From Moraxellaceae bacterium (lineage in GTDB: Bacteria > Pseudomonadota > Gammaproteobacteria > Pseudomonadales > Moraxellaceae): DNA of 10,040 nt. The notes under the pieces were generated by a model, which was not told the DNA's origin, ran no database searches, and saw only the letters and a program-made list of their open reading frames with translations. This document shows positions 1-7,159 of the stretch, one piece after another. A program made the position numbers and the translations under genes. Positions within the stretch are counted from its first letter, which is position 1. Each line of letters opens with the position of its first letter. The stretch is taken from positions 1 through 10,040 of the forward strand of contig JASLCO010000175.1 of assembly GCA_030146505.1 (NCBI GenBank), given 5' to 3'.

Positions 1-65
<65 letters not shown>

Positions 66-73
66 GAACAAAG

Positions 74-100
74 AAAAAGGCCGGTTATCCGGCCTTTTTT
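74..100 (+). terminator. Intrinsic terminator of the tRNA-Gly transcript
   Basis: A GC-rich stem, GGCCGG (79-84) with CCGGCC (89-94), closes a TTAT loop and is followed by six T residues. A run of A residues (74-78) pairs with the T tract and extends the stem to 11 bp. This has all the marks of a Rho-independent terminator. The A-rich left arm means it could also work on the opposite strand. Confidence 0.93.
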
Positions 101-171
101 CATGGGGTCAGGGCCAGCTTGCCGTCGTGGCAATGGCAGGTCTCCCGGTCAACTTGCTGCACGGAAATCCC

Positions 172-978
172 ATGTCCCAGGCCAGCAGTCCCATAGGTGT
201 TTTCGACTCCGGTATCGGGGGGCTGACGGTTGTGCGGGCGCTGATGGAGCGTCTGCCCTTCGAGGACATCATCTATTTCGGTGATACCGCGCGCGTGCCT
301 TACGGCGTGAAGTCACGCGACACCATCCGCGCCTTTACCCGCCAGATCACCGAATTCCTGCTGGCCCGTGACGTGAAGCTGCTCATTGTGGCCTGCAACA
401 CCATGGCGGCGGTGGCGATAGACGAGGTGCGCAGCCTGTCTACGGTGCCGGTGCTGGATGTGATCGACGCCGGTGCCCGTACGGCTGCCGGGATGGCGCG
501 CAAGGGCGTCGGCGTCATAGGAACGCCGACTACCATCAATTCCAATGCCTATGCGCGCAGCATCCACGCCCTGAATCCGGCCATGCATGTGCATTCCCAG
601 GCATGTCCGCTGTTCGTGCCGCTGGTGGAAGAGGGCTGGCTGGACAATGAGGTGACCCGCCTGACGGCGCGTGAATACCTGAAGCCTGTTTTTGTCGAGC
701 AGATCGATACCCTGGTGCTGGGTTGCACCCATTATCCCTTGCTCAAACCGCTGCTGCAGGAAGTGGCAGGCCCGGGAATACAGCTGGTGGACTCGGCCAT
801 CACAGTGGCTGAGCAGACAGCTGCCTTGCTGGACAGGCTGGGTCTGCACAATCCGCAACGCGTGGCGCCTGATTACCAGTATTTCGTGACCGATGTGCCC
901 CTGCGCTTCCAGACCATAGGCAGCCGTTTCCTGGGTCGTGAGCTGACCCGGCTGGAGCAGGTCCGCTGGCCGGGCTGA
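172..978 (+). CDS. murI: Glutamate racemase MurI
   Basis: This cytoplasmic, cofactor-independent racemase converts L-glutamate to D-glutamate for peptidoglycan stem peptides. The ATG at 172 gives 268 residues, close to the family norm, and has a GGAA at 163-166 with 5-base spacing. Upstream in-frame GTG 127 and ATG 133 would add 15 or 13 non-conserved residues and lack a clear ribosome binding site. Visible motifs are FDSGIGGLTV near the N-terminus (Asp12/Ser13), DTARVPYG, VACNTMAAVA with the first catalytic Cys75, and LGCTHYPLL with the second catalytic Cys185 and the adjacent His187. Both catalytic cysteines and the Asp/Ser substrate-binding pair are present, so the enzyme should be active. 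The gene stands alone between the tRNA terminator and a 155-base gap; no promoter is obvious. Confidence 0.97.
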   Translation: MSQASSPIGVFDSGIGGLTVVRALMERLPFEDIIYFGDTARVPYGVKSRDTIRAFTRQITEFLLARDVKLLIVACNTMAAVAIDEVRSLSTVPVLDVIDAGARTAAGMARKGVGVIGTPTTINSNAYARSIHALNPAMHVHSQACPLFVPLVEEGWLDNEVTRLTAREYLKPVFVEQIDTLVLGCTHYPLLKPLLQEVAGPGIQLVDSAITVAEQTAALLDRLGLHNPQRVAPDYQYFVTDVPLRFQTIGSRFLGRELTRLEQVRWPG

Positions 979-1077
979 TGCGGCAAGGCTTGGCGTGGCG
1001 GCCCTCGTCGGTTATTGTCTGCGCAAGAAAAAATCCATGCGGCATCAAGGGGCTTTGGTCCTGACTTTAGGTAATCT

Positions 1078-1104
1078 GGCAGGTGCGGCAGGTCAATTCC
1101 TGCC
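1078..1104. repeat. Tandem GGCAGGT repeat joined to an inverted repeat, upstream of the DUF4062 gene
   Basis: GGCAGGT occurs at 1078-1084 and again at 1087-1093, nine bases apart. The second copy forms the left arm of a perfect inverted repeat: GGCAGG (1087-1092), a TCAATT spacer, then CCTGCC (1099-1104). It ends 29 bases before the GTG start of the next gene, a position suited to an operator. It could instead fold as a 6-bp hairpin in the 5' leader. No T tract follows, so it is not a terminator. The function is inferred from position only. Confidence 0.4.
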
Positions 1105-1133
1105 CATGCATGTTGTTGTGAGACGGGGCTCAA

Positions 1134-2159
1134 GTGAGCGATAAGCGCTATCAGGTTTTTGTCAGTTCAACCTACACCGATCTTCAGGAAGAGCGTTCTG
1201 TCTTGACACAGGCGCTGCCGGCACTGGGCTGTCTGCCCTGCGGCCTGGAAGTGAATCCGGTGGGAGCGGCGGCATGGACCTCCATCAAGAAACTGATCGA
1301 CGAATCCGACTATTATCTGCTGCTCATCGGCAGCCGCTACGGCACGCTGTCTCCCTCCGGTGTCAGCTACAGCCATATGGAATATGTCTACGCTGCCACC
1401 AAGCAGAAACCCATTCTCGTGCTCATGCACGAAGCCCCCGAAAGCCGTCCTGCACCCTTCCAGGAAAAAACACCGGAAGGTCGTCGCCAGCTCAACGATT
1501 TCCGCAATCTCCTCATGAAGGGTTTTGTGGCGCGCTGGAATGATGCGCGCAGCCTGGATACGGCCGTGCGCCAGTATCTGCCCCAGCTCATCAAGACGCG
1601 CCCCAGCAGTGGCTGGGTGCGTTCCACCGGGCTCAGCAGCCCCGAGCAAAGTCGTGAAATCGAAATGCTCAAGCAGCGTGTGAACGAGCTGGAGCAGGAG
1701 CGCGAGCAATGGCTGGGCAAGCAGTCGGATAATCTGGGCACGCTGGCGCAGGGCAACGATGTCTTTGATGTCATGTACCGCTGCAAGGCCTATGCCGCCG
1801 GTAATTGCGAAGACGTGCCGGCACGCAGCCAGCTCACCTGGAACCAGATTTTCACCAGCTTCGCGCCGCATCTCAGCCAGCCCCAGCACGAAGACTTCAT
1901 TGCCGCGAAAATTGCCGAGCGCCTGCAGGAAACAGCGCTCAAGGATGTGCAGGCTTCGCGCCCGAAAACCCATGCCGTAACCGACATCGTGATCGCGCCG
2001 CTGGGCTTCAACACCATCAAGATACAGTTCCGCACGCTGGGCCTGATACGTCGCGTGCCGCGTGACGACAATCGCACCTGGTGGCAACTGACCGCCGCTG
2101 GTGAACAGTATCTTGCCGCGCAGATGGCGGTGCGCCGCAACGTGGCTCGTCCGGCCTGA
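1134..2159 (+). CDS. DUF4062-domain protein with coiled coil and C-terminal winged-helix-like region
   Basis: The product is 341 residues and the function is not known. Residues 4-100 match the DUF4062 pattern: a beta strand with YQVFVSSTYTDLQEER, then a second strand and helix, DYYLLLIGSRYGTLSPSG, and SHMEYVYAATKQKPILVLMH. The alternating strand/helix order is that of a TIR-like or Rossmann-like fold; DUF4062 is known as an N-terminal domain of some STAND/NACHT signalling proteins in bacteria and animals. Residues about 170-195 are charged, with heptad-like leucines (a short coiled coil). Residues about 230-335 are helical and end in GFNTIKIQFRTLGLIRR, a WWQLT strand and AAGEQYLAAQ, resembling the recognition helix and wing of winged-helix DNA-binding domains. 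No NTPase motif, signal peptide or membrane segment is present. GTG is the start, with a modest purine patch (GACGGGG) upstream. The gene appears monocistronic. Possible roles are a small sensor, regulator or conflict-system protein. Confidence 0.85.
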   Translation: MSDKRYQVFVSSTYTDLQEERSVLTQALPALGCLPCGLEVNPVGAAAWTSIKKLIDESDYYLLLIGSRYGTLSPSGVSYSHMEYVYAATKQKPILVLMHEAPESRPAPFQEKTPEGRRQLNDFRNLLMKGFVARWNDARSLDTAVRQYLPQLIKTRPSSGWVRSTGLSSPEQSREIEMLKQRVNELEQEREQWLGKQSDNLGTLAQGNDVFDVMYRCKAYAAGNCEDVPARSQLTWNQIFTSFAPHLSQPQHEDFIAAKIAERLQETALKDVQASRPKTHAVTDIVIAPLGFNTIKIQFRTLGLIRRVPRDDNRTWWQLTAAGEQYLAAQMAVRRNVARPA

Positions 2160-2261
2160 CCCCCTTCTTTCTGTCCTTTTTTGTGATGCGGCCGTCGTGC
2201 TGCGTCATCGCGACACCGTTTTTCCCTGCTAGCCTATCCGCCTCTTCTGGCGAGGTATGTC

Positions 2262-3866
2262 ATGCGCAAATGGAATGGCTGGGGTGATGCGTCCACGGAT
2301 TTTCCCGCAAGCTCCAGTGTCACGGTTTTCCTGAAAAAATTGCTGGGCGAGGCCAGGGCCTTGCCGGATGCCACGCATGCCGAGGTGCTGGTGCGAGTGC
2401 CGCCTTCCCGCCTGCCTGCACACCCCCTGATCCGGACCGATGCCGCCACGCGCCTCATGCATGCCCGTGGCCAGAGCCTGCCGGACTGGCTGGCCCTGCG
2501 TTCCGGTGACATCGGCATTTTCCCCGATGGTGTGGCCGAACCTGCATCCTCGGCCGAAGTGCGACAGTTGCTGGATTTTGTGCAGCAGCATGATGTCGTG
2601 CTGATTCCCTATGGGGGCGGCACATCGGTAGCCGGACACATCACGCCGTTGCCGGATGCACGTCCCGTGTTGACGCTTTCGCTGGCAAGAATGAATGCCT
2701 TGCAATCCCTGGACAGGCAGTCGCAGATCGCCAACATTGGTGCTGGTGCCAACGGCCCGCGCGTGGAAGCGCTGCTCAATGCCGAAGGCTATACGCTGGG
2801 GCATTTTCCACAGTCTTTTGAACTTTCCACCCTTGGCGGCTGGGTGGTGACGCGCTCCAGCGGCCAGCAGTCCTTGCGCTATGGTCGTATCGAGCAGATG
2901 TTTGCCGGCGGTACGCTGGAAACCCTGCAAGGCACACTGGACCTGCCGACCTTTCCCGCCTCGAGTGCCGGCCCCGATCTGCGTGAACTCGTGCTGGGCT
3001 CGGAAGGGCGCCTGGGTGTGCTTACCGATGTCAAAGTACGTGTGACGCGCTTGCCGGAAGCCGAAGAATTCCAGGTTTTCTTCCTACCGGACTGGGAGCG
3101 CGCCAGTGCCGCCATGCGCGAAGTTGCGCAGCAGCGCCTGCCGCTTTCCATGATGCGCTTGAGCAATGCCGAAGAAACGCGCACGCAACTGATACTGGCC
3201 GGCCATGAGCGTGCCGTTGCCATGCTGGACCGCGTGCTGCGCCTGCGTGGTGCGGGTGAGGGCCGCTGCATGATGACGGTAGGGCTCACCGGCAGCAGGG
3301 ACGGCATTGGTTTTTCACGCCGGCAATTGAAGAAAATCCTCAAGGCGCATGGTGCAGTGGCCACCGGCCAGCTGCTGGGCAGGAAATGGGCGGCCAACCG
3401 TTTCAAGGCGCCCTATCTGCGCGAATCGCTGTGGCGCCTGGGTTATGCCGTGGACACGCTGGAAACGGCAGTGGACTGGCCCAGGGTCACGGCAACAGTC
3501 GCCAATATTGAAAACGCGTTGCGCAATGGCCTGCAGGACGAAGGTGAAACGGTGCTGGCTTTCACGCATCTTTCCCATCTTTATGCACAGGGCTCCAGCA
3601 TCTACACCACCTATGTCTATCGTGTCGGCAGCGATTACGAGCAAACGCTGGCGCGCTGGAAAAAACTGAAAGCCGCAGCCTCCGGGGAAATCGTGAAGGC
3701 AGGCGGCACCATCAGCCACCAGCATGGCGTGGGCCGTGACCATGCTCCCTGGCTGCCGGCAGAAAAAGGCGAGCTTGGCATGAGTACCTTGCAGGCCCTG
3801 TGCCGGCATTTCGATCCGGAGCAGCGCATGAATCCCGGAAAACTGCTGCTGGATGAAAAAGCATGA
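2262..3866 (+). CDS. FAD-linked oxidase related to alkyl-dihydroxyacetonephosphate synthase
   Basis: This 534-residue flavoprotein belongs to the VAO/PCMH superfamily. The N-terminus (RKWNGWGD) and overall order resemble AGPS. The FAD-binding half (about 85-265) contains IPYGGGTSVAGH (115-126), GHFPQSFELSTLGGWV (180-195) and VLGSEGRLGVLTD (244-256). The C-terminal oxidase half contains APYLRESLW (383-391), SSIYTTYVYR (445-454) and GGTISHQHGVGRDHAPWL (481-498), then RMNPGK near the end. In eukaryotic AGPS this last segment carries a histidine triplet; here it reads HQH. AGPS swaps the acyl group of acyl-DHAP for a fatty alcohol, while relatives are D-2-hydroxyacid dehydrogenases, so the substrate cannot be read from sequence. 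ATG 2262 has GAGG at 2252-2255 with 6-base spacing. The stop overlaps the next start in ATGA (3863-3866), so the two genes are probably translationally coupled. E. coli YgcU is a comparable AGPS-like protein. Confidence 0.88.
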   Translation: MRKWNGWGDASTDFPASSSVTVFLKKLLGEARALPDATHAEVLVRVPPSRLPAHPLIRTDAATRLMHARGQSLPDWLALRSGDIGIFPDGVAEPASSAEVRQLLDFVQQHDVVLIPYGGGTSVAGHITPLPDARPVLTLSLARMNALQSLDRQSQIANIGAGANGPRVEALLNAEGYTLGHFPQSFELSTLGGWVVTRSSGQQSLRYGRIEQMFAGGTLETLQGTLDLPTFPASSAGPDLRELVLGSEGRLGVLTDVKVRVTRLPEAEEFQVFFLPDWERASAAMREVAQQRLPLSMMRLSNAEETRTQLILAGHERAVAMLDRVLRLRGAGEGRCMMTVGLTGSRDGIGFSRRQLKKILKAHGAVATGQLLGRKWAANRFKAPYLRESLWRLGYAVDTLETAVDWPRVTATVANIENALRNGLQDEGETVLAFTHLSHLYAQGSSIYTTYVYRVGSDYEQTLARWKKLKAAASGEIVKAGGTISHQHGVGRDHAPWLPAEKGELGMSTLQALCRHFDPEQRMNPGKLLLDEKA

Positions 3867-5449
3867 AGCGTGAACGAATCAGCCGGGCCCGCGCCTGGGA
3901 GCGCATCACCTGCACGGACTGGGACATGCTGGTGATCGGTGGTGGCATTACCGGTGCCGGCGTAGCACGCGAAGCAGCGCGGCGCGGCCTCAAGACCTTG
4001 CTTGTTGAGCAGCGCGATTATGCCTGGGGCACGTCCAGCCGTTCCTCGAAAATGGTGCACGGGGGCCTGCGTTACATCGCGCAGGGTGATATCCGCCTTA
4101 CCTGGCATTCGCTCACCGAGCGTGAGCGCTTGTTGCAGGAAGCTCCTGGCCTGGTTTCGCGCATGGGGTACTGGTTTGCGCATTATCGCCATGTGTTTCC
4201 GGGACGTTTCCTTTTTGGCATGTTGCTCATGCTCTATGACCTGCTGGCCGGCGTGCGTGACCACCGCTATTTCCCGCGTGCCGAATTCCTGAAACGCATG
4301 CCGGGTTATCGCGGCAAGAATCTTACCGGCGCTTCCCGCTACACCGACGCCCTGGTGGATGATTCGCGGCTGGTGCTGCGCGTGCTGGACGAGGCCGTGG
4401 CAGCGGGTACGCTGGCGCTCAATTATGTGAAGGCGGAAAGCCTGCTCATGGAAAATGGCCGTGTGGCCGGCGTGCAGTTGCAGGATGCGGAAAGCGGCCA
4501 GCGTGCCGCCGTGCACGCGAAAGTGGTGGTGAATGCCACGGGCGCCTGGGCGGACCGCCTGCGCGAGCCGCTGGCGGGCGAGAAGAAAGTGCGTCCGCAG
4601 CGTGGCAGCCACGTGGTGCTGGCGGCCGGACGCCTACCGCTCAGCGAAGCTGTGATCTTCATGCATGCCGAGGACAAGCGCCCGCTGTTCATTTATCCCT
4701 GGGAAGGCCGCACCGTCATCGGCACTACCGACATTGACCATCGCGATGATCTGGATGTGGAAGCGTCCATCACCGCCGCGGAAATGGAATACATCCTGCG
4801 CGGCGTCAATGCCCAGTTCCCGGATGAGGAAATATCACGCGATGACATCATCGCCACGTTCAGCGGCGTGCGCCCCATCGTGGCCTCGGGGGCCGGGGTG
4901 AATCCTTCGGCGGAACGCCGCGATCACAGCGTATGGAATGACAAGGGCCTGATCACGGTGACCGGCGGCAAGCTCACCACCTTCCGCCTGATTGCGCTGG
5001 ATGTGCTGAAGGCGGTCCACGATGCATTGCCGCAGATCAGCACGGCGGACGACAAGGCCCGCGTCTTCAGTCCGGTTGGCGTGATTGCTTCCCTGCATCC
5101 GGCGGCCGACCTGCAGCGCCTTAAGGGACGCCTGGGGCGCCATGTCGCGCAATTCCTGGACGAGTCGACCGTGGCGGAACGCGAGGCCATCCCGCAACTG
5201 CAGACACTCTGGGCCGAGCTGCGCTGGGCCGCACGTTATGAGCAGGTGGTGCATCTTGACGACCTGCTGTTGCGCCGCACCCGCATCGGCCTGCTCATGC
5301 CGGCCGGGGGGCAAGCGCTGCTGGACGACATAGGTCGCATCTGCAGGCAGGAGCTGGGCTGGGACGAAGACCGCTGGCAGGCGGAATGCGAGCGCTACCG
5401 GCAAATATGGCAGCAGCACTATGGCTTGCCTGCTGCGTCCGGAAAATGA
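3863..5449 (+). CDS. glpD: Aerobic FAD-dependent glycerol-3-phosphate dehydrogenase, GlpD type
   Basis: This enzyme oxidises sn-glycerol-3-phosphate to dihydroxyacetone phosphate at the inner face of the cytoplasmic membrane and reduces ubiquinone. The 528 residues are slightly longer than E. coli GlpD (501). The FAD Rossmann motif VIGGGITGAGVA lies at 24-35 and is followed by the family signature SSRSSKMVHGGLRYI (58-72). The hydrophobic stretch RFLFGMLLMLYDLLAG (115-130) fits peripheral membrane contact. Substrate and flavin residues are found in IGTTDIDH (286-293), SGVRPIVASG (334-343, with Arg337) and VTGGKLTTFR (366-375, with Lys370). A C-terminal helical domain follows. All key motifs are intact. 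The start overlaps the upstream flavoprotein stop by four bases, and an FGGY kinase follows 99 bases later. No glpF, classical glpK or glpR is adjacent, so this may be a specialised second copy acting on a G3P-like compound; symbol by family. Confidence 0.92.
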   Translation: MKRERISRARAWERITCTDWDMLVIGGGITGAGVAREAARRGLKTLLVEQRDYAWGTSSRSSKMVHGGLRYIAQGDIRLTWHSLTERERLLQEAPGLVSRMGYWFAHYRHVFPGRFLFGMLLMLYDLLAGVRDHRYFPRAEFLKRMPGYRGKNLTGASRYTDALVDDSRLVLRVLDEAVAAGTLALNYVKAESLLMENGRVAGVQLQDAESGQRAAVHAKVVVNATGAWADRLREPLAGEKKVRPQRGSHVVLAAGRLPLSEAVIFMHAEDKRPLFIYPWEGRTVIGTTDIDHRDDLDVEASITAAEMEYILRGVNAQFPDEEISRDDIIATFSGVRPIVASGAGVNPSAERRDHSVWNDKGLITVTGGKLTTFRLIALDVLKAVHDALPQISTADDKARVFSPVGVIASLHPAADLQRLKGRLGRHVAQFLDESTVAEREAIPQLQTLWAELRWAARYEQVVHLDDLLLRRTRIGLLMPAGGQALLDDIGRICRQELGWDEDRWQAECERYRQIWQQHYGLPAASGK

Positions 5450-5460
5450 GCCAGCGCCCG

Positions 5461-5503
5461 GTGTTGTTCATGCTTTGAGCAGCACGGGTCCCCGAACAGG
5501 ACC
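5461..5503 (+). promoter_or_regulatory. Two consecutive hairpins in the glpD-kinase gap
   Basis: GTGTTGTTC (5461-5469) can pair with GAGCAGCAC (5477-5485) over nine positions, including two G-U wobbles, around a seven-base loop. The next hairpin is GGTCC (5487-5491), loop CCGAACA, GGACC (5499-5503). No T tract follows, so they are unlikely to terminate transcription. Their place directly after a stop codon suggests an mRNA-stability or processing element that could set different levels for dehydrogenase and kinase. The pairing is seen in the sequence; the function is inferred. Confidence 0.45.
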
Positions 5504-5549
5504 GGCAAAAAAACAAGAACAAAAACAAGAGCGAAAAAAGGGAACGCCA
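5490..5549 (+). promoter_or_regulatory. T-free, A-rich leader with ribosome binding site for the kinase gene
   Basis: From 5490 to the A of the ATG at 5549 there is no T in 60 bases, and 5507-5540 is mostly A with scattered C and G. AAGGGA at 5538-5543 is a good Shine-Dalgarno sequence five bases from the start codon. Such leaders stay single-stranded and resemble A-rich translation enhancers bound by ribosomal protein S1. It is unlike the other intergenic regions here. Confidence 0.55.
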
Positions 5550-7102
5550 TGACCGAAACCCTGCTGGCGCTGGACAACGGCACGCAAAGCGTGCGTGCCT
5601 TGTTGTTTGATCGTGATGGCCAGTTGCTGGCGCGTTCGCAGGTGAAATTCGATCCGGTCTATCACGCACCCCTGCCGGGTCAGGCCGAGCAGTCGGCAGA
5701 TTATTACTGGGATTGCCTGGCACTGGCCGTGCGCGGCCTCTGGACGCAAGGCCAGAGGCCTGCCGATGTGGTGGGGGTGGCGCTGACCACGCAGCGCGGC
5801 ACCGTGGTGCCGGTGGACCGTGACGGTCATGCCCTGCGGCCAGCCATCACCTGGCTGGACCAGCGCGAAGCATCGCGCATCCCGTCGCTTTCCCTGCCCT
5901 GGCAGGCGGCCTTCCGCGCCATCAACGCCACGGAGACGCTGCATCATCTTTGCCGTCAGGCCGAAGCCAACTGGCTGGCCGAAGCCGAGCCGCAGACCTT
6001 TCGTGCCATGCACAAGTTCCTGCTGCTTTCCGGCTATCTCACGCATCGCCTGACCGGCGAATTCCGTGATGGCGTGGCTTCGCAGGTGGGCTACATCCCC
6101 TTCGATTTCCGCCGCCAGGGCTGGGCGCGCGCCTGGGACTGGAAATGGCAGGCCATACGCCTGGAGCGCCGGCACCTGCCCGAACTGGTGCCGGCAGGCA
6201 GCACGCTTGGTTTCATCACCGCAGAAGCTTCTGCCGCCACGGGCATTCCGCAAGGCCTGCCGCTGTTTGCGGCGGGGGCTGACAAGGCCTGTGAGGTGCT
6301 GGGCTCGGGTTGCCTGGACTCCCGCCTGGGCGCGCTCAGTTTCGGCACCACGGCCACCATCAACACCATACGCCGCCACTATCTGGAGGTGACGCCGCTC
6401 CTGCCGCCGTATCCGGCGCCGGTGCCCGGCCATTACTGCACCGAGTTGCAGACCTTGCGCGGCTTCTGGATGGTGAACTGGTTCCGTGATGAGTTCGGCG
6501 CCGATGATGTGGCGCAGGCGCGGCAGCTTGATGTGCCGGTTGAAGCCATCTTCGAGCGCCACCTGCAAAGCACGCCGGCCGGCAATATGGGCCTGATGCT
6601 GCAGCCTTACTGGTCGCCCGGCGTGCGTGATCCGGGGCGCGAGGCCAAGGGTGCGCTCATCGGTTTTGGCGATGTGCATGACCGCGCCCATGTCTATCGC
6701 GCCATCGTCGAAGGCCTCATGTATGCGCTGCGCGACAGCGGCGAGAAAATCCAGAAGCGTGCCAGGGTGAAATTGCAGCGCCTGCGTGTTTCCGGTGGTG
6801 GCGCGCAGTCCGATGCTGTGGTGCAGATTGCCGCCGATGTTTTCGGCTTGCCGGTGGACAGGCCGCACACCACCGAAACCTCGGGCCTGGGAGCCGCCAT
6901 CTGTGCCGCTGTCGGTCTTGGCCTGCAACCCGATTTCCGTACGGCGGTGGCGCATATGACGCATGTGGGCGAAACCGTGCCGCCGGCCCGCGAACGGCAG
7001 GCGCTCTACCAGCAGCTTTTCACGCGCGTCTACCAGCCCATGTACACACAACTGCAACCGCTCTATCGCGAGATCAGGAGCATTACCGGCTACCCTCGCT
7101 GA
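5549..7102 (+). CDS. FGGY-family carbohydrate kinase, substrate unknown
   Basis: This 517-residue cytoplasmic kinase has the two-domain actin-like fold of the FGGY family and would transfer phosphate from ATP to a polyol or sugar. ALDNGTQSVRALLFDRDG (7-24) is the first phosphate loop. AGADKACEVLGSG (242-254) carries the probable catalytic Asp245. GALSFGTTATIN (261-272) is the second phosphate motif. YWSPGVRDPGREAKGALIGF (354-373) is the FGGY linker. VSGGGAQSDAVVQIAADVFG (414-433) and TTETSGLGAAICAAVGLG (441-458) form the adenosine site. Length and motifs are complete. It does not show the usual glycerol-kinase wording around the substrate site, so glpK is not assigned. Position behind the AGPS-like oxidase and GlpD suggests that its product, or a derivative, feeds them. 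E. coli YgcE is a comparable uncharacterised FGGY kinase near an AGPS-like gene. Xylulose- or erythritol-type substrates cannot be excluded. Confidence 0.9.
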   Translation: MTETLLALDNGTQSVRALLFDRDGQLLARSQVKFDPVYHAPLPGQAEQSADYYWDCLALAVRGLWTQGQRPADVVGVALTTQRGTVVPVDRDGHALRPAITWLDQREASRIPSLSLPWQAAFRAINATETLHHLCRQAEANWLAEAEPQTFRAMHKFLLLSGYLTHRLTGEFRDGVASQVGYIPFDFRRQGWARAWDWKWQAIRLERRHLPELVPAGSTLGFITAEASAATGIPQGLPLFAAGADKACEVLGSGCLDSRLGALSFGTTATINTIRRHYLEVTPLLPPYPAPVPGHYCTELQTLRGFWMVNWFRDEFGADDVAQARQLDVPVEAIFERHLQSTPAGNMGLMLQPYWSPGVRDPGREAKGALIGFGDVHDRAHVYRAIVEGLMYALRDSGEKIQKRARVKLQRLRVSGGGAQSDAVVQIAADVFGLPVDRPHTTETSGLGAAICAAVGLGLQPDFRTAVAHMTHVGETVPPARERQALYQQLFTRVYQPMYTQLQPLYREIRSITGYPR

Positions 7103-7159
7103 AGCCGGCTGCGTATCATCAGGCCGCATTTTTCATGGCCAGCAACCGAGGATGGCGAC

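Noticed and set aside
1167..2087. 306-residue open frame on the - strand opposite the DUF4062 gene
   Set aside because: No motif is recognisable, and it mirrors the codon periodicity of the + strand gene, which has clear DUF4062 signatures.
2160..2261. Pyrimidine-rich stretch (CCCTTCTTTCTGTCCTTTTTT) after the DUF4062 gene as an intrinsic terminator
   Set aside because: The T run is present but no stable GC-rich stem precedes it. The 102-base gap otherwise shows only the GAGG ribosome binding site of the next gene and no convincing promoter.
5549..7102. Naming the FGGY kinase glpK because it follows glpD
   Set aside because: The ATP-site motifs are general to the family and the substrate-site wording does not match glycerol kinase, so context alone is not enough.
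5468..7129. 553-residue open frame on the - strand opposite the kinase gene
   Set aside because: The + strand frame has complete FGGY motifs and a good ribosome binding site. The reverse frame is rich in His, Arg, Gly and Gln, typical of antisense reading of GC-rich codons, and shows no recognisable domain.
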